Below are positions 12,501 to 27,500 of a stretch of 64,000 nt of DNA, in pieces. How positions within the stretch are numbered: the first letter of the stretch is position 1; the number at the start of each line of letters is the position of its first letter. The notes beneath the pieces are model-generated. The model was not told the DNA's origin and searched no databases. It was given only the letters and a program-made list of their open reading frames with translations. Origin of the DNA: Mantamonas sphyraenae (Eukaryota; CRuMs; Mantamonadidae); the NCBI GenBank assembly GCA_026936335.1, contig JAPMXV010000004.1:338515-402514 (forward strand), read 5' to 3'. A program made the translations under genes and the position numbers.

Positions 12501-15500
12501 GCTCAGGCCAGCCCCGCCGCTCACATTCACTCGCCCGTGTGCCGCTACAATCTCCACACGCATCTCCGCACCTCCCACGTCTACGTCAGACACAGACACT
12601 CCACCCCCAATCGCCACCGCCGTGTCTTCCTGTGTCCACACCGTGTCCGGTAGTCCGCTCACCACAGGCCTGTCGTTCACACTCGCAACAAACAGCGTCA
12701 CATTCACACGCGTGATCTGGGCTCCGCCTGCTCCGCTCGCCCCGTTGTCCGTCACCTCAATCTGAAGCACGTCGCCCCCCGTGTAGTGCAGCGACGGTGT
12801 GTACTCAACCACACTCAACGCCCCACTCACGTCACTGTGCAGCCCAGAAAACACCATTACAGGAACGCCCGTGGCCGTGCCCGTCGAAAACGTCACTCCA
12901 GACGTCGTGTTCAGCGCAAGCACACCATGGCTCACCTTCAGTTGCACCGCCAGGTTTGCGTGGCCCACATCCACGTCGCTCACAGTCATCCCACTCACAA
13001 CCACACTCGTGTCCTCCAGCAGTGTCAACGTCGACGCAGGCACCCCTCCAATGACCGGCCCATCGTTCACCGATTGGACGATCACACTCAGGCTCACGCT
13101 TCCACCTGCACTCTCCGCGTTGAACGCTGCCACAACAAGACTTGCAGATCCGCGCCAGTGCAAATCACCAGTCACGTTCAGTCCTGCCAGGTGTCGGTTG
13201 ATCTTTTCCAGCTCTCCATGCAGGGCCACACTCTGCCGGTCTGTTGCCCACACCACACTGTACGTATCTGCCACGGGGTCGCTGCTGTTGAACCCCAGTC
13301 GCACATTTCCACTGGTCACATTCACCCATACAGTCGTGCTCAACGGTGTGTCGATGTCCAGTACCTGCACGCCTTCCACCCGCAGCACAACATCTTCCGA
13401 CACCACAAACGCCGTTTGTGCAGCAACAACCACCGGCAGGTCGTTCACAGACACAACCTGCACCGCCACCGTTCCCGTCCCGTTCGCCACACCGTCTCCA
13501 ACCAGCACATGCACAGAATCCACCCCGTTCCAGTTTGCATCCGGCACATACTCCATGCATCCCACAGCAGACTGTACACACCAGTACGGCATCTCGTACG
13601 TCCACTTCCTGCCCGTTACACTGGCACTCAACGCACATGATCCGTTGCACACCTTCACCACTCCGTTCTCGGCGCTCACCTCCACCGTGTACACGTCATT
13701 GCTCGACGATCCCACGCCCGCAACGTCCACATCGTACATCGATACTTGCCACAACGTCGTGTTACCATCTTCCAGCACAACCGCTGCTCCCGTGCTGTTA
13801 ACCACAACCACAGGTGCGTCGTTCACAGGCGTCACCACAATCGTCTCCACCGCCACCGCCTGTTCACCCTGTGCGTCTTTCACACCCACGCTCACGCTCA
13901 CGTTGCCGTTCTCGTCCTTCCCACTCACATACTCCACCGTCCCAAGCACGGCGTTCACGCTCGCCACACTCCCGTTCACCACAAATCCGCTACCAACTTC
14001 AACCACAGCACTGCCACTCACAAACGCCTCCACCGGCCCATGCTTGTTCAGCTCCGTCGTCAGCTGCAGATTCGTCGCACGCGCTCCAAGTCGGTCGTCG
14101 TTCCCAAACCCAAAGTATCCTCCGTCGTCGTGTCCCCAGTCGCCCAGCCACAGATATCCCTCTGCGTCCACGCGCACAAACATATCCAATCCGTGCTGGT
14201 TTGCCCCGTTCCCGCCCGCCGGGAACGAGTACACATCTCCAGCGCCCATTGGGTTCGTCAGACTGCCGCCCCGTCGAAAGTTGAACGCACTGTCGTAGTA
14301 AAACACACGCCCGTCCACCGTCCACAGTCGGTGCCCAAACGCATCCTGCTCCGTCGATCGGTACGAGTTGGGCGGTGCAAACGCACTCGATCCCGTCGTC
14401 CGCACACTCACGTTCAGCCTCTCCCAGTCCACACTAAACACAACGTCCGTCCGCGAGTTCGATCGGAACAGAAACTCGCTCAATCCGTCGCTCACAAACA
14501 CCAGCTCGTTCGAGGACGTCGTCAGGCCCAGGTCTCCCGTCAGTCCAAGCTCCCCAAACGACTTGCCATACGTCACTCCGTTGTCCGCCAGCCACGTTGC
14601 GCTGCCGGCCCCGACCACCGTCAGGTGTTGTCCCCTGCCGCTCTGGTCGTACAGCTGCGCCCCACCACACTCATCCACCTTGTAGTACGCCCGCACATCG
14701 CTCTCGCGCCCGTGTCGACCGTAGTATCGCAGCGTCGTCGTCTCTCCAGTCGTCACGTGTCCCTCCAACACAATCACCTCGTCGTACTCGCACGTGCTCG
14801 TCTCAGACCCCACACGCAGTGTCTGTCCACTCGCCATCGTGTATCCAGCCTGTACCGTGCCCGTGTACGCAACCGCAGAATCTACAATCACTTGCAGCTG
14901 TCCACTCTGCGATGTCCACGCAACCGCAATGTGTCGCAGCGCTCCTGCGTCCACACCCACGCCCGTGTTCACCGTCGTCCCACCAATCGTCACCTGCACA
15001 GACGACGACCCGCGGATGCGCATCACGTCTCCGCCATACCGGATGTCAATCTCCTGGCCCGAGTTCGCATTCACAATCGCTGCCACTGTCACCACGCTGT
15101 TTGGCCACGTCGACATGCTTGCACGCGTTGCGTACGTTCCGCCTCCTCCGTTCATCCCCACTCGGCATCCATTCAGGCCAAACCGCACCAGTGCGTTCTG
15201 CGGGTCCAGCCACAGCTCCTTTCCAATCGCGTTGAAGCTCACAGGACGCGCCGTCGTCGCCATACCCACCGGTGCCACTCCGGGCAACTTTCGCACCGTC
15301 GCATCTTCCGTTCCGTCTCGTCGCCACGTCCTCCACTCCACTCCGCTCGTGTAGGTCGCTTCCACCGACCCAATCTGGCCTGTGTTGTCCGTCCACAGCG
15401 TCGTCGAGTCGTGGTCGTCGATCGAGTACAGAAAGTGTTGCGATGCCACACTGCCGCTCTTCCATCCAGGCGTGCTGCCGTTGCTCGTAAACACAGATGC

Positions 15501-18500
15501 CCATCCGCCGCCGTCCATGCTCATCTCACAGTACACCAGCACACTCTTCATCGGCCCCTCTCCGTCCACATCCACCACATACAGACCGCTCTCGTTCGCT
15601 CCTCGTGCACGGTACGCGTGGCAGTCTCGCGCCCACGACGCAACCACTCCGCTCTCCATCTCGCTCCCGTTCACAAGTCGCTTGTAAAACTGTCCGCCGC
15701 CTCCAGCTCCCACCAGCTGGCCTGCTTCCACGTTGGCAAACAGCCGCCCACTTCCAGTCACATTCACTGTCACTGTCAATTGAGCGCCCACGTCCACGTC
15801 GCTGACCTGAAGGCCTGGCAGAGCGACACGCACATCCTCCGGCGCCGTGTATCCACCCGCCTGCAGCTGTGCCGTCGGTGCGTCGTTCACAGAGAGCACT
15901 TGGATGCTCACGTTGCGTGCGCTCGTCGACAGCCCGTCTGCAAGCACAAGCTCAAGCGTGTCTGCTCCAAAGTAGTTTGCGTCCGGTACGTACCACAGGC
16001 TCTTCACCGTTTCGTTCACCTGTCCAAGTACTCCTTGCACCACCACTTCCCGTGTCCCTTGTCCATATGTACCGTTCGTCACCCGTCCATGGCCTGCCCG
16101 CACAACCAGCGTCGCAGGGTGTTCCGCCGTCGCGTCAACATCTCGCAGAGACACAACCTCGCCAAGTGCAAAGCCCACGTCCTCGTTGCACACAGCCACA
16201 CTCTGCGCCACAACAATCTCCAGTGCATCGTCCACCGAGCTCACGTTCACACTCGTGTTCACTGCAAACGCCACAGCTCCACGATCCTTGAACGTCCATG
16301 CAATCACGTCCGCCCCGTGGTAGTGTGCGTCAGGCACGTAGTACAGCAGTCCTGCATCCAACTGCACCTGCAGCGTCGAGATCATTCCCTCCAAGCCTAT
16401 CGTTCGCCCTGTCATCGTGACGTTCACCCCGCCCACGTGGCTCCCATTCGCCATCACCCGCCCATGCATCGTCGTTGCTTCGATGCGGATCGCAGGCTCT
16501 GCCGTGTCCACATCCTGCAGAACGACTCCCACAATCCTTTTCGCAGTGTCTTCCACAACGTCCACCGTTACAGGTACCGTTGCAGTCAGCGCATCGTTCA
16601 CCTCGCTCACAACCACAGTCACACGTGCCCACGTCCACAGTCCAAGCTCGTCCGTCACGTTCACCTGTACGCTCGCGTTGCCGTAAAAGTTGGCATCCGG
16701 GATCATCACCACTGACCTCACTGCGGCCTCCACCACCTGCACACTGCCCACAACGCTCACATTCCTGCTCAGGCCAGCCCCGCCGCTCACATTCACTCGC
16801 CCGTGTGCCGCTACAATCTCCACACGCATCTCCGCACCTCCCACGTCTACGTCAGACACAGACACTCCACCCCCAATCGCCACCGCCGTGTCTTCCTGTG
16901 TCCACACCGTGTCCGGTAGTCCGCTCACCACAGGCCTGTCGTTCACACTCGCAACAAACAGCGTCACATTCACACGCGTGATCTGGGCTCCGCCTGCTCC
17001 GCTCGCCCCGTTGTCCGTCACCTCAATCTGAAGCACGTCGCCCCCCGTGTAGTGCAGCGACGGTGTGTACTCAACCACACTCAACGCCCCACTCACGTCA
17101 CTGTGCAGCCCAGAAAACACCATTACAGGAACGCCCGTGGCCGTGCCCGTCGAAAACGTCACTCCAGACGTCGTGTTCAGCGCAAGCACACCATGGCTCA
17201 CCTTCAGTTGCACCTCCAGATTTGCGTGGCCAACATCCACGTCGCTCACAGTCATCCCACTCACAACCACACTCGTGTCCTCCAGCAGTGTCAACGTAGA
17301 CGCAGGCACCCCTCCAATGACCGGCCCATCGTTCACCGATTGGACGATCACACTCAGGCTCACGCTTCCACCTGCACTCTCCGCGTTGAACGCTGCCACA
17401 ACAAGACTTGCAGATCCGCGCCAGTGCAAATCACCAGTCACGTTCAGTCCTGCCAGGTGTCGGTTGATCTTTTCCAGCTCTCCATGCAGGGCCACACTCT
17501 GCCGGTCTGTTGCCCACACCACACTGTACGTATCTGCCACGGGGTCGCTGCTGTTGAACCCCAGTCGCACATTTCCACTGGTCACATTCACCCATACAGT
17601 CGTGCTCAACGGTGTGTCGATGTCCAGTACCTGCACGCCTTCCACCCGCAGCACAACATCTTCCGACACCACAAACGCCGTTTGTGCAGCAACAACCACC
17701 GGCAGGTCGTTCACAGACACAACCTGCACCGCCACCGTTCCCGTCCCGTTCGCCACACCGTCTCCAACCAGCACATGCACAGAATCCACCCCGTTCCAGT
17801 TTGCATCCGGCACATACTCCATGCATCCCACAGCAGACTGTACACACCAGTACGGCATCTCGTACGTCCACTTCCTGCCCGTTACACTGGCACTCAACGC
17901 ACATGATCCGTTGCACACCTTCACCACTCCGTTCTCGGCGCTCACCTCCACCGTGTACACGTCATTGCTCGACGATCCCACGCCCACAACGTCCACATCG
18001 TACATCGATACTTGCCACAACGTCGTGTTACCATCTTCCAGCACAACCGCTGCTCCCGTGCTGTTAACCACAACCACAGGTGCGTCGTTCACAGGCGTCA
18101 CCACAATCGTCTCCACCGCCACCGCCTGTTCACCCTGTGCGTCTTTCACACCCACGCTCACGCTCACGTTGCCGTTCTCGTCCTTCCCACTCACATACTC
18201 CACCGTCCCAAGCACGGCGTTCACGCTCGCCACACTCCCGCTCACCACAAATCCGCTACCAACTTCAACCACAGCACTGCCACTCACAAACGCCTCCACC
18301 GGCCCATGCTTGTTCAGCTCCGTCGTCAGCTGCAGATTCGTCGCACGCGCTCCAAGTCGGTCGTCGTTCCCAAACCCAAAGTATCCTCCGTCGTCGTGTC
18401 CCCAGTCGCCCAGCCACAGATATCCCTCTGCGTCCACGCGCACAAACATATCCAATCCGTGCTGGTTTGCCCCGTTCCCGCCCGCCGGGAACGAGTACAC

Positions 18501-21500
18501 ATCTCCAGCGCCCATTGGGTTCGTCAGACTGCCGCCCCGTCGAAAGTTGAACGCACTGTCGTAGTAAAACACACGCCCGTCCACCGTCCACAGTCGGTGC
18601 CCAAACGCATCCTGCTCCGTCGATCGGTACGAGTTGGGCGGTGCAAACGCACTCGATCCCGTCGTCCGCACACTCACGTTCAGCCTCTCCCAGTCCACAC
18701 TAAACACAACGTCCGTCCGCGAGTTCGATCGGAACAGAAACTCGCTCAATCCGTCGCTCACAAACACCAGCTCGTTCGAGGACGTCGTCAGGCCCAGGTC
18801 TCCCGTCAGTCCAAGCTCCCCAAACGACTTGCCATACGTCACTCCGTTGTCCGCCAGCCACGTTGCGCTGCCGGCCCCGACCACCGTCAGGTGTTGTCCC
18901 CTGCCGCTCTGGTCGTACAGCTGCGCCCCACCACACTCATCCACCTTGTAGTACGCTCGCACATCGCTCTCGCGCCCGTGTCGGCCGTAGTATCGCAGCG
19001 TCGTCGTCTCTCCAGTCGTCACGTGTCCCTCCAACACAATCACCTCGTCGTACTCGCACGTGCTCGTCTCAGACCCCACACGCAGTGTCTGTCCACTCGC
19101 CATCGTGTATCCAGCCTGTACCGTGCCCGTGTACGCAACCGCAGAATCTACAATCACTTGCAGCTGTCCACTCTGCGATGTCCACGCAACCGCAATGTGT
19201 CGCAGCGCTCCTGCGTCCACACCCACGCCCGTGTTCACCGTCGTCCCACCAATCGTCACCTGCACAGACGATGACCCACGGATACGCATCACGTCTCCGC
19301 CATACCGGATGTCAATCTCCTGGCCCGAGTTCGCATTCACAATCGCTGCCACTGTCACCACGCTGTTTGGCCACGTCGACATGCTTGCACGCGTTGCGTA
19401 CGTTCCGCCTCCTCCGTTCATCCCCACTCGGCATCCATTCAGGCCAAACCGCACCAGTGCGTTCTGCGGGTCCAGCCACAGTTCCTTTCCAATCGCGTTG
19501 AAGCTCACAGGACGCGCCGTCGTCGCCATACCCACCGGTGCCACTCCGGGCAACTTTCGCACCGTCGCATCTTCCGTTCCGTCTCGTCGCCACGTCCTCC
19601 ACTCCACTCCGCTCGTGTAGAGCGCTTCCACTGACCCAATCTGGCCTGTGTTGTCCGTCCACAGCGTCGTCGAGTCGTGGTCGTCGATCGAGTACAGAAA
19701 GTGTTGCGATGCCACACTGCCGCTCTTCCATCCAGGCGTAGTGCCGTTGCTCGTAAACACAGATGCCCATCCGCCGCCGTCCATACTCATCTCACAGTAC
19801 ACCAGCACGCTCTTCATCGGCCCCTCTCCGTCCACATCCACCACATATAGACCGCTCTCGTTCGCTCCTCGTGCACGGTACGCGTGGCAGTCACGCGCCC
19901 ACGACGCAACCACCCCGCTCTCCATCTCGCTCCCGTTCACAAGTCGCTTGTAAAACTCTCCACCGCCTCCAGCTCCCACCAGCTGGCCTGCTTCCACGTT
20001 GGCAAAAAGTCGCCCACTTCCAGTCACATTCACTGTCACTGTCAATTGAGCGCCCACGTCCACGTCGCTGACCTGAAGGCCTGGCAGAGCGACGCGCACA
20101 TCCTCCGGCGCCGTGTATCCACCCGCCTGCAGCTGTGCCGTCGGTGCGTCGTTCACGCCGCTCACTGTGATCGTCACGTTGTCGTGAACCACTGCCTCGC
20201 CGTCGTTTGCAACCACGAACAGCCTGTCTTCCCCTTCAAAGTGGAGCGTACCGCGGTACGTCAGCGTGGCCAACTGGGTGTTGATCGACGTTGTACCGCC
20301 CGTGAGTTGGATCGACGTGTGATTGGCCGGTTGACCATTGATGCCAATTCGACCATGGTCCGTGGTCAGTGTGACTGCAAGTTGTGCGCCTGCGTCTGCG
20401 TCAAAGACACGAACCAGCATCATCGCGGAGAGGGGTACATCTTCGGTCGCGGAAACGTTCTTTTGCGCAAGCTGTATCTGTGGCAAGTCGTTCACAGCGA
20501 GAACGTTGATGGTGATGTTTGCCACCAGCTGGTCGTCCACATAAATGACCACTGTGTCGACGCCAAACCAGTTTGCACTGGGAATGTAGGACACGTTGCC
20601 CAGCATGTTGTTCATCGCAACCAACGTGCCGGTCAACGAAATGACCCTGAACCCGAAAACCGGGTTGACGGTGAAGCCCGACAGTTGAAGCTGGCTTGTG
20701 TTGAAGAGAGTCAATGCCCCGGCATTCACCGACATGTTGAGTGTCACCACGGCCGTGTTTGGTAGGTCACCATCGCTCACGTTCATGGGATTGAGTTGGA
20801 GTAGAACGTCTTCGGAGACAGTGTAGTGACGCGGCCCTCCCAGCACGGTCAGGTCCTCTACACCCTGGATCACCAGGGGAATATTCGCTGTGGCTGTGTA
20901 AACACCGCCCGCGCCGTTGTGGCCTTGATCACTCACGCTGATGGTCAAAAGGTCGGCGCCGTTGTAGTTTGTGCTGCCGCGATACGTAACTGTCGCCAGC
21001 ATCGCATTGAGTTGAGTCAACGTTCCTGTGCAGCTCATTTGCGCATCTGAGCTGCCATCACCGATAGCAAACGTCAATCCGACAGTTGTGGCCACTGAAA
21101 AGGTGCCGTGTGACACCGTCACGTTCACACGCAACTCCTGTGACGCGACATCAACATCGCTGACGTTCGTACCCACAATTGCCACAGTGGTGTCTTCGAG
21201 GACAGTGACATGTCCTGGGACCAGCAGCAAAGGGCCATCGTTGACAGGTTCCACGACAATCGCCGTCATCGCGGTTGCGTTCAACGCTCCTGGAGAGCCA
21301 GTTGCTCCTTCGTCTGACACAAACACGGACAGTGTGTCCGTACCATGCCAGTGCAGCGACGGCAAGTACTGCAACCCCTGCAACACGGCACGGATGGCTG
21401 TCAAGTTGCCCGAGCACACAATCTGCGGCTGCCAGAACCCGGTGCAGGCGACGCCACTGCTGTTGCTGGTGGACACCAGTCCGTTCACTGCCGTGACGCG

Positions 21501-24500
21501 AACCTGCATGGCATGCGCACCGACATCGACATCGGATGTCGCCACACCCACAATCTGCAACAACGTGTCTTCCGAGACTGGACTCTGTTCAGGCACGAAA
21601 ACCTCGGGCGCGTCGTTCACAGGCGTCACCACAATCGTCTCCACCGCCACCGCCTGTTCACCCTGTGCGTCTTTCACACCCACGCTCACGCTCACGTTGC
21701 CGTTCTCGTCCTTCCCACTCACATACTCCACCGTCCCAAGCACGGCGTTCACGCTCGCCACACTCCCGTTCACCACAAATCCGCTACCAACTTCAACCAC
21801 AGCACTGCCACTCACAAACGCCTCCACCGGCCCATGCTTGTTCAGCTCCGTCGTCAGCTGCAGATTCGTCGCACGCGCTCCAAGTCGGTCGTCGTTCCCA
21901 AACCCAAAGTATCCTCCGTCGTCGTGTCCCCAGTCGCCCAGCCACAGATATCCGTCTGTGTCCACACGCACAAACATATCCAATCCGTGCTGGTTCGTCC
22001 CGCTCCCTCCCGCCGGGAACGAGTACACATCTCCAGCGCCCATTGGGTTCGTCAGGCTGCCGCCCCGTCGAAAGTTGAACGCACTGTCGTAGTAAAACAC
22101 ACGCCCGTCCACCGTCCACAGTCGGTGCCCAAACGCATCCTGCTCCGTCGATCGGTACGAGTTGGGCGGTGCAAACGCACTCGATCCCGTCGTCCGCACA
22201 CTCACGTTCAGCCTCTCCCAGTCCACACTAAACACAACGTCCGTCCGCGAGTTCGATCGGAACAGAAACTCGCTCAATCCGTCGCTCACAAACACCAGCT
22301 CGTTCGAGGACGTCGTCAGGCCCAGGTCTCCCGTCAGTCCAAGCTCCCCAAACGACTTGCCATACGTCACTCCGTTGTCCGCCAGCCACGTTGCGCTGCC
22401 GGCCCCGACCACCGTCAGGTGTTGTCCCCTGCCGCTCTGGTCGTACAGCTGCGCCCCACCACACTCATCCACCTTGTAGTACGCTCGCACATCGCTCTCG
22501 CGCCCGTGTCGGCCGTAGTATCGCAGCGTCGTCGTCTCTCCAGTCGTCACGTGTCCCTCCAACACAATCACCTCGTCGTACTCGCACGTGCTCGTCTCAG
22601 ACCCCACACGCAGTGTCTGTCCACTCGCCATCGTGTATCCAGCCTGTACCGTGCCCGTGTACGCAACCGCAGAATCTACAATCACTTGCAGCTGTCCACT
22701 CTGCGATGTCCACGCAACCGCAATGTGTCGCAGCGCTCCTGCGTCCACACCCACGCCCGTGTTCACCGTCGTCCCACCAATCGTCACCTGCACAGACGAT
22801 GACCCACGGATGCGCATCACGTCTCCGCCATACCGGATGTCAATCTCCTGGCCCGAGTTCGCATTCACAATCGCTGCCACTGTCACCACGCTGTTTGGCC
22901 ACGTCGACATGCTTGCACGCGTTGCGTACGTTCCGCCTCCTCCGTTCATCCCCACTCGGCATCCATTCAGGCCAAACCGCACCAGTGCGTTCTGCGGATC
23001 CAGCCACAGTTCCTTTCCAATCGCGTTGAAGCTCACAGGACGCGCCGTCGTCGCCATACCCACCGGTGCCACTCCGGGCAACTTTCGCACCGTCGCATCT
23101 TCCGTTCCGTCTCGTCGCCACGTCCTCCACTCCACTCCGCTCGTGTAGAGCGCTTCCACTGACCCAATCTGGCCTGTGTTGTCCGTCCACAGCGTCGTCG
23201 AGTCGTGGTCGTCGATCGAGTACAGAAAGTGTTGCGATGCCACACTGCCGCTCTTCCATCCAGGCGTAGTGCCGTTGCTCGTAAACACAGATGCCCATCC
23301 GCCGCCGTCCATACTCATCTCACAGTACACCAGCACACTCTTCATCGGCCCCTCTCCGTCCACATCCACCACATACAGACCGCTCTCGTTCGCTCCTCGT
23401 GCACGGTACGCGTGGCAGTCTCGCGCCCACGACGCAACCACTCCGCTCTCCATCTCGCTCCCGTTCACAAGTCGCTTGTAAAACTGTCCGCCGCCTCCAG
23501 CTCCCACCAGCTGGCCTGCTTCCACGTTGGCAAACAGCCGCCCACTTCCAGTCACATTCACTGTCACTGTCAATTGAGCGCCCACGTCCACGTCGCTGAC
23601 CTGAAGGCCTGGTAGAGCGACGCGCACATCCTCCGGCGTCGTGTATCCACCCGCCTGCAGCTGTGCCGTCGGTGCGTCGTTCACGCCGCTCACTGTGATC
23701 GTCACGTTGTCGTGAACCACTGCCTCGCCGTCGTTTGCAACCACGAACAGCCTGTCTTCCCCTTCAAAGTGGAGCGTACCGCGGTACGTCAGCGTGGCCA
23801 ACTGGGTGTTGATCGACGTCGTATCGCCCGTGATTTGCACCGATGTGTTGTCGGCTGGGGCTCCGTTCAACCCGAGGAGACCATGGGCACTGCTGAGCGT
23901 CACCGTGAGAGTTGTGTACACCGAGTCGATGTCGGTAACGCGGACTAAGGACGGGAAGGCTGATGTGGAGTTGTCCTCGACGTGGTGGGCAGTGCCGTTG
24001 AAGGTGATGTACGGAATGTCATTGATGCTCTGAATGATGATGGTGATGTTGAAGGTGGGTCGGTTGTCAATTCGGATGGTGACCACCTCTTGGCCCCACC
24101 ACCAGCGGCTGGAGTTGTACTGCACACTGCTCAGCAAAGCACCGATGCCATCATATGTGCCTCGCCATGTCACAGAGGTCAATGGAGTCGTGCGTGCTTC
24201 GATGAGTGTGACTTGCGAGGTGTTGTGGAAGGTGAGCATGCCCTGGCGCACCTCAAAGGTTGCGTTGACCTGCTGCACGCCAGGGTACTCGTGTGTGTCT
24301 GCATCGGAGATCTGCATGGGCTGCATGAGTACACCGCCCCATTCCTGGATCGTGTACTGCGTGGGTCCCGAGATCACTGCAGGATCGTCCACCTCGACCA
24401 CGGTGATATCGATCGTTTCGGTCTGAGTGACGGTGGCGTCGTTCAGAGTCACAATCACATAGTCGGTGCCGTGAAAGTGGGTGGGTGGGATGTATGTCAG

Positions 24501-27500
24501 GGTGTTGAGTAAGTTGTTCAGGGTCGTGAAAACGCCCGTAGCCAGGTGGGTGCGCTTCGTGGAGCCTCCCATGCGCAGCTGGCCAAGTACAGAGGTCACG
24601 TTGAGGCTGTTGCTCTCAATGTCCGCGTCGTAGGTGGAGATGCCGGACAGAACGAGTTCGGTGTCTTCCAGCGTCGCGCGGCTTTTTGGATTCACCGTCA
24701 GCACGGGCGGGTCGGGCGTGCCAGTCACCGTAACGGGCACAGTGGTCACTGCCTGTAGGTTTCCACCGGTTCCAGAGGCCCCTAGGTCGTCGACAAGCAA
24801 GTTCAGGGTGTCGGTGCCAAAAAAGTCGGCCGATGCTGTGTACTTGAGCTGGTCCAGGGCGGCGCTGACATCTGTGATCTTGCCGCGAAAGTCTGTGATG
24901 GAAACCGGTCCACCGTTGCCCTGTGTAAACTGCAGGTTTTTGGTGGTGCCGAGCAGCAGGAAGCCACTGGTGACGGTGAGGCGCACACGCACGTCTGCAC
25001 CCGCAGCGTCAATGTCCGTGACGCCGAGGTTGTTTCCGACGGTGGACTGTGCAAACGAAGCGGTGGTGTCCTCGGCCAGGGTGAGGCCTGATGGTACGCG
25101 CACAAAACTGGGGGGTCGTTGACAGGTTCGATGACCAGGGTGGTCTGCGTCGATGCCTGCCCGTGCTGGTCGCGCACTGTGATCGTCAGTGTGGCGTTGC
25201 CATATTTGTTGGGACCGCCAGTGACATGCAATGTGTCCAAGTGGGCGTTGATCAAAGTCAGGTTCCCGACGAAAGCGGCGGAGCGATCGTTGGGTCCGGG
25301 GAAGAGGTCGTAGTTGGACTTGGTGAGGTTGTGCGACAATGCAGCATGCACGGTGACGTCACCATGGAGAAGCAAGTCCGGGGTGTAGCGAATGTTTGTC
25401 GGGCGCGTGCCCAGGCGATCGTTGGTGCCCTGGTTGAAGTAACCGCCGTTGTCGTGTCCCCAGTCGGCGAGCCAGAGGTAGGCGGCGGTATCGACGCGTG
25501 CAAACAGGTCCAAGCCCATCGAGGAGTTGGCGATGCTGGCCGGGAAGGCAAACTTTTCACCAGCATCGCCGGCCGGTCCATTGATGTTGGTCATGGGACC
25601 GGCAAGGCGCAGGTTGAAGTCTCCTTCGTAGTACATGGCGCGACCGTTGACAGTCCATAGGTGGTGACCAAATGCATCCAGCGATGTGGTGGAGTGGTAT
25701 CCACCCTCGGGCTGGAATGCGGCACTGCCGGAGGGTTGGCCAGATACAGACATGTCCTGCCAGTCGACGCTGAGCAGAGTGTCTTGCTGCACGTTGCTGC
25801 GCACGATGGCCTGGCTGACACCATCAGATACAATGGTATACTCGGTGTTGCTGTCGTTGAGGCCTGCGTTGCCGTGGAGACCGAGGTCTGCAAAGGAGAC
25901 GGCCGGACTGGCCGGGGCCGGGCTGAGCCATGGAATTGAAGCTGGGCCGCCTGGCCTGCGGACAGTCATGTGCTGAGCGTTGGGCGATTTGTCGTACAGA
26001 GTGTCGCCTGCACACTCGTCCTGGCCACGGTTGTGGTAGTATGCAAACAGGTCTGCATCCGATGTGTTTGTGATGCCGTGGCGTGCAATGTGAGCAACCT
26101 GGGTGGCGTTGGAGGAGCGTCCAAGGACGACGATGTGGTCGAAGCGGCCCTGCATGCACTGATTGTTGTCATTGACATTGTCGACGCCGTCTTGATCGCA
26201 GCCAAGTACAAATGCACCGCCAGTGACGACTCCAGTGGCGACTGAGTGTGTCATGACGAGCTGGGCGTCGACCCACAGCTTGAGGCTGTTTGGCTCCCAT
26301 GTGACGGCAAAGTGCTTCCAGCCGCCGTCAAAGGCAATGGCGGGTGTCGGGGTGTACGAAGTGCCCTTGTAGAATACAACACCGCCAGCAAATACCATGA
26401 GCTCGTTGTCCATTCCAGGCACGGCATAGTTGACATGGACCTTGTTTGTGTTCTCAACCTTGGCCCAAAAGGCAAGCGTGAAGCTGCCGGTTGGCATGGT
26501 CATGGGGTTGCGGATGGCCACGTTGCTGGTGAGGCCAGCCATGTAGAAGGCACAGCCTGTCGGAGGCAGGCGTGCCTGTTCGTTTTGCCAGTCAAGCCAC
26601 AAGGGCCGCGCGACACCGTTCATGACCACTGGGCGCGCGCTGTCGCCGAGGCCAAATGGCAAATTGGCTGGGAGGGTCGTGGTTGTGACTGTGTCCTGTG
26701 TGCCATCACGGCTCCAGGTACGAAACGTGGCACTGGTTGTGGTTGTGGAGTTGTCAGCCTTGAGCTGGGCGGTGTTGTCGGTCCAGAGGAGGACAGAGTC
26801 ATGGTTGGTGTTGGCAAAGGCCATGACGGCCTGGGCGGCACTGGAGGCATTCCAGGCCGGCGTGTCTGGGGAGTAGAACACCGAGGCGGAGCCCTGGGAG
26901 CCCGGGCTGTGCATGTCGCAGTAGACGACGAGAGAGGGCAGCTCGGCGTCTGCGTCGGGGTCGATGACGTACAGGCCCGAGGAGCGGAAGCCATGTGCAA
27001 AGTAGTCACTGCACGAGCGAGCCCATGAAACAATGGGAGGGATGGGAGTGTTGGCGGGCAGAGTGCCGTGAAAGGAAATGTAGTCTCGGTTGAGCGGTGG
27101 TGGGTGGTGAAACCCAAGGTGTGCGTCCGTGCCGGTGAGGTTGAGGGTAACGACAGAGGAGAAGCCGTCTGCATCGATGTCCATGACAGAGATTCCGGTG
27201 ATGTTTGCGCGAACGTCCTCCTGCAGGATAATGGGCACGGGAGCGGCGATGGAGATGTAGGGCAGGTCGTCCACAGTGAGAACCTGCAAAGTGACGGTGG
27301 CAACAGATGTGTTGCGTGTGTCGTTGGCAACGATGCGCAGGGTTACGTTGCCGTGGTAGTTTGCGGGTGGCGTGTAGTGGAGGGATGCTAGGCGGACGTT
27401 TAGGTCGGTCCAGGAAGCGTTGCTGGGAAATGCGAGCAACGTAGCCGGGCCGTGGGAGTCTGTGCGGAGGTTGCCGTGGTCTACATCGAGGGAAAGGGTG

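Larger units (their letters stand above)
11625..20156. repeat. 4,266-bp in-frame tandem duplication inside the giant gene
   Basis: Copies at 11625-15890 and 15891-20156 are nearly identical; only scattered substitutions are visible. The unit is 1,422 codons and its edges fall on the VNDxP linker between cadherin-like repeats. Each copy holds one fibrinogen/LamG-like module plus about nine cadherin-like repeats. Confidence 0.95.

Noticed and set aside
13746-16715. 989-codon forward-strand frame within the giant receptor gene
   Set aside because: His/Arg-rich composition and exact duplication with the receptor repeats show it is the complement of the real coding frame.
11625-20156. Transposon or retroelement origin of the 4.3-kb tandem repeat
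   Set aside because: No terminal repeats, target-site duplication or transposase; unit edges match domain linkers and frame is kept, which fits internal gene duplication.
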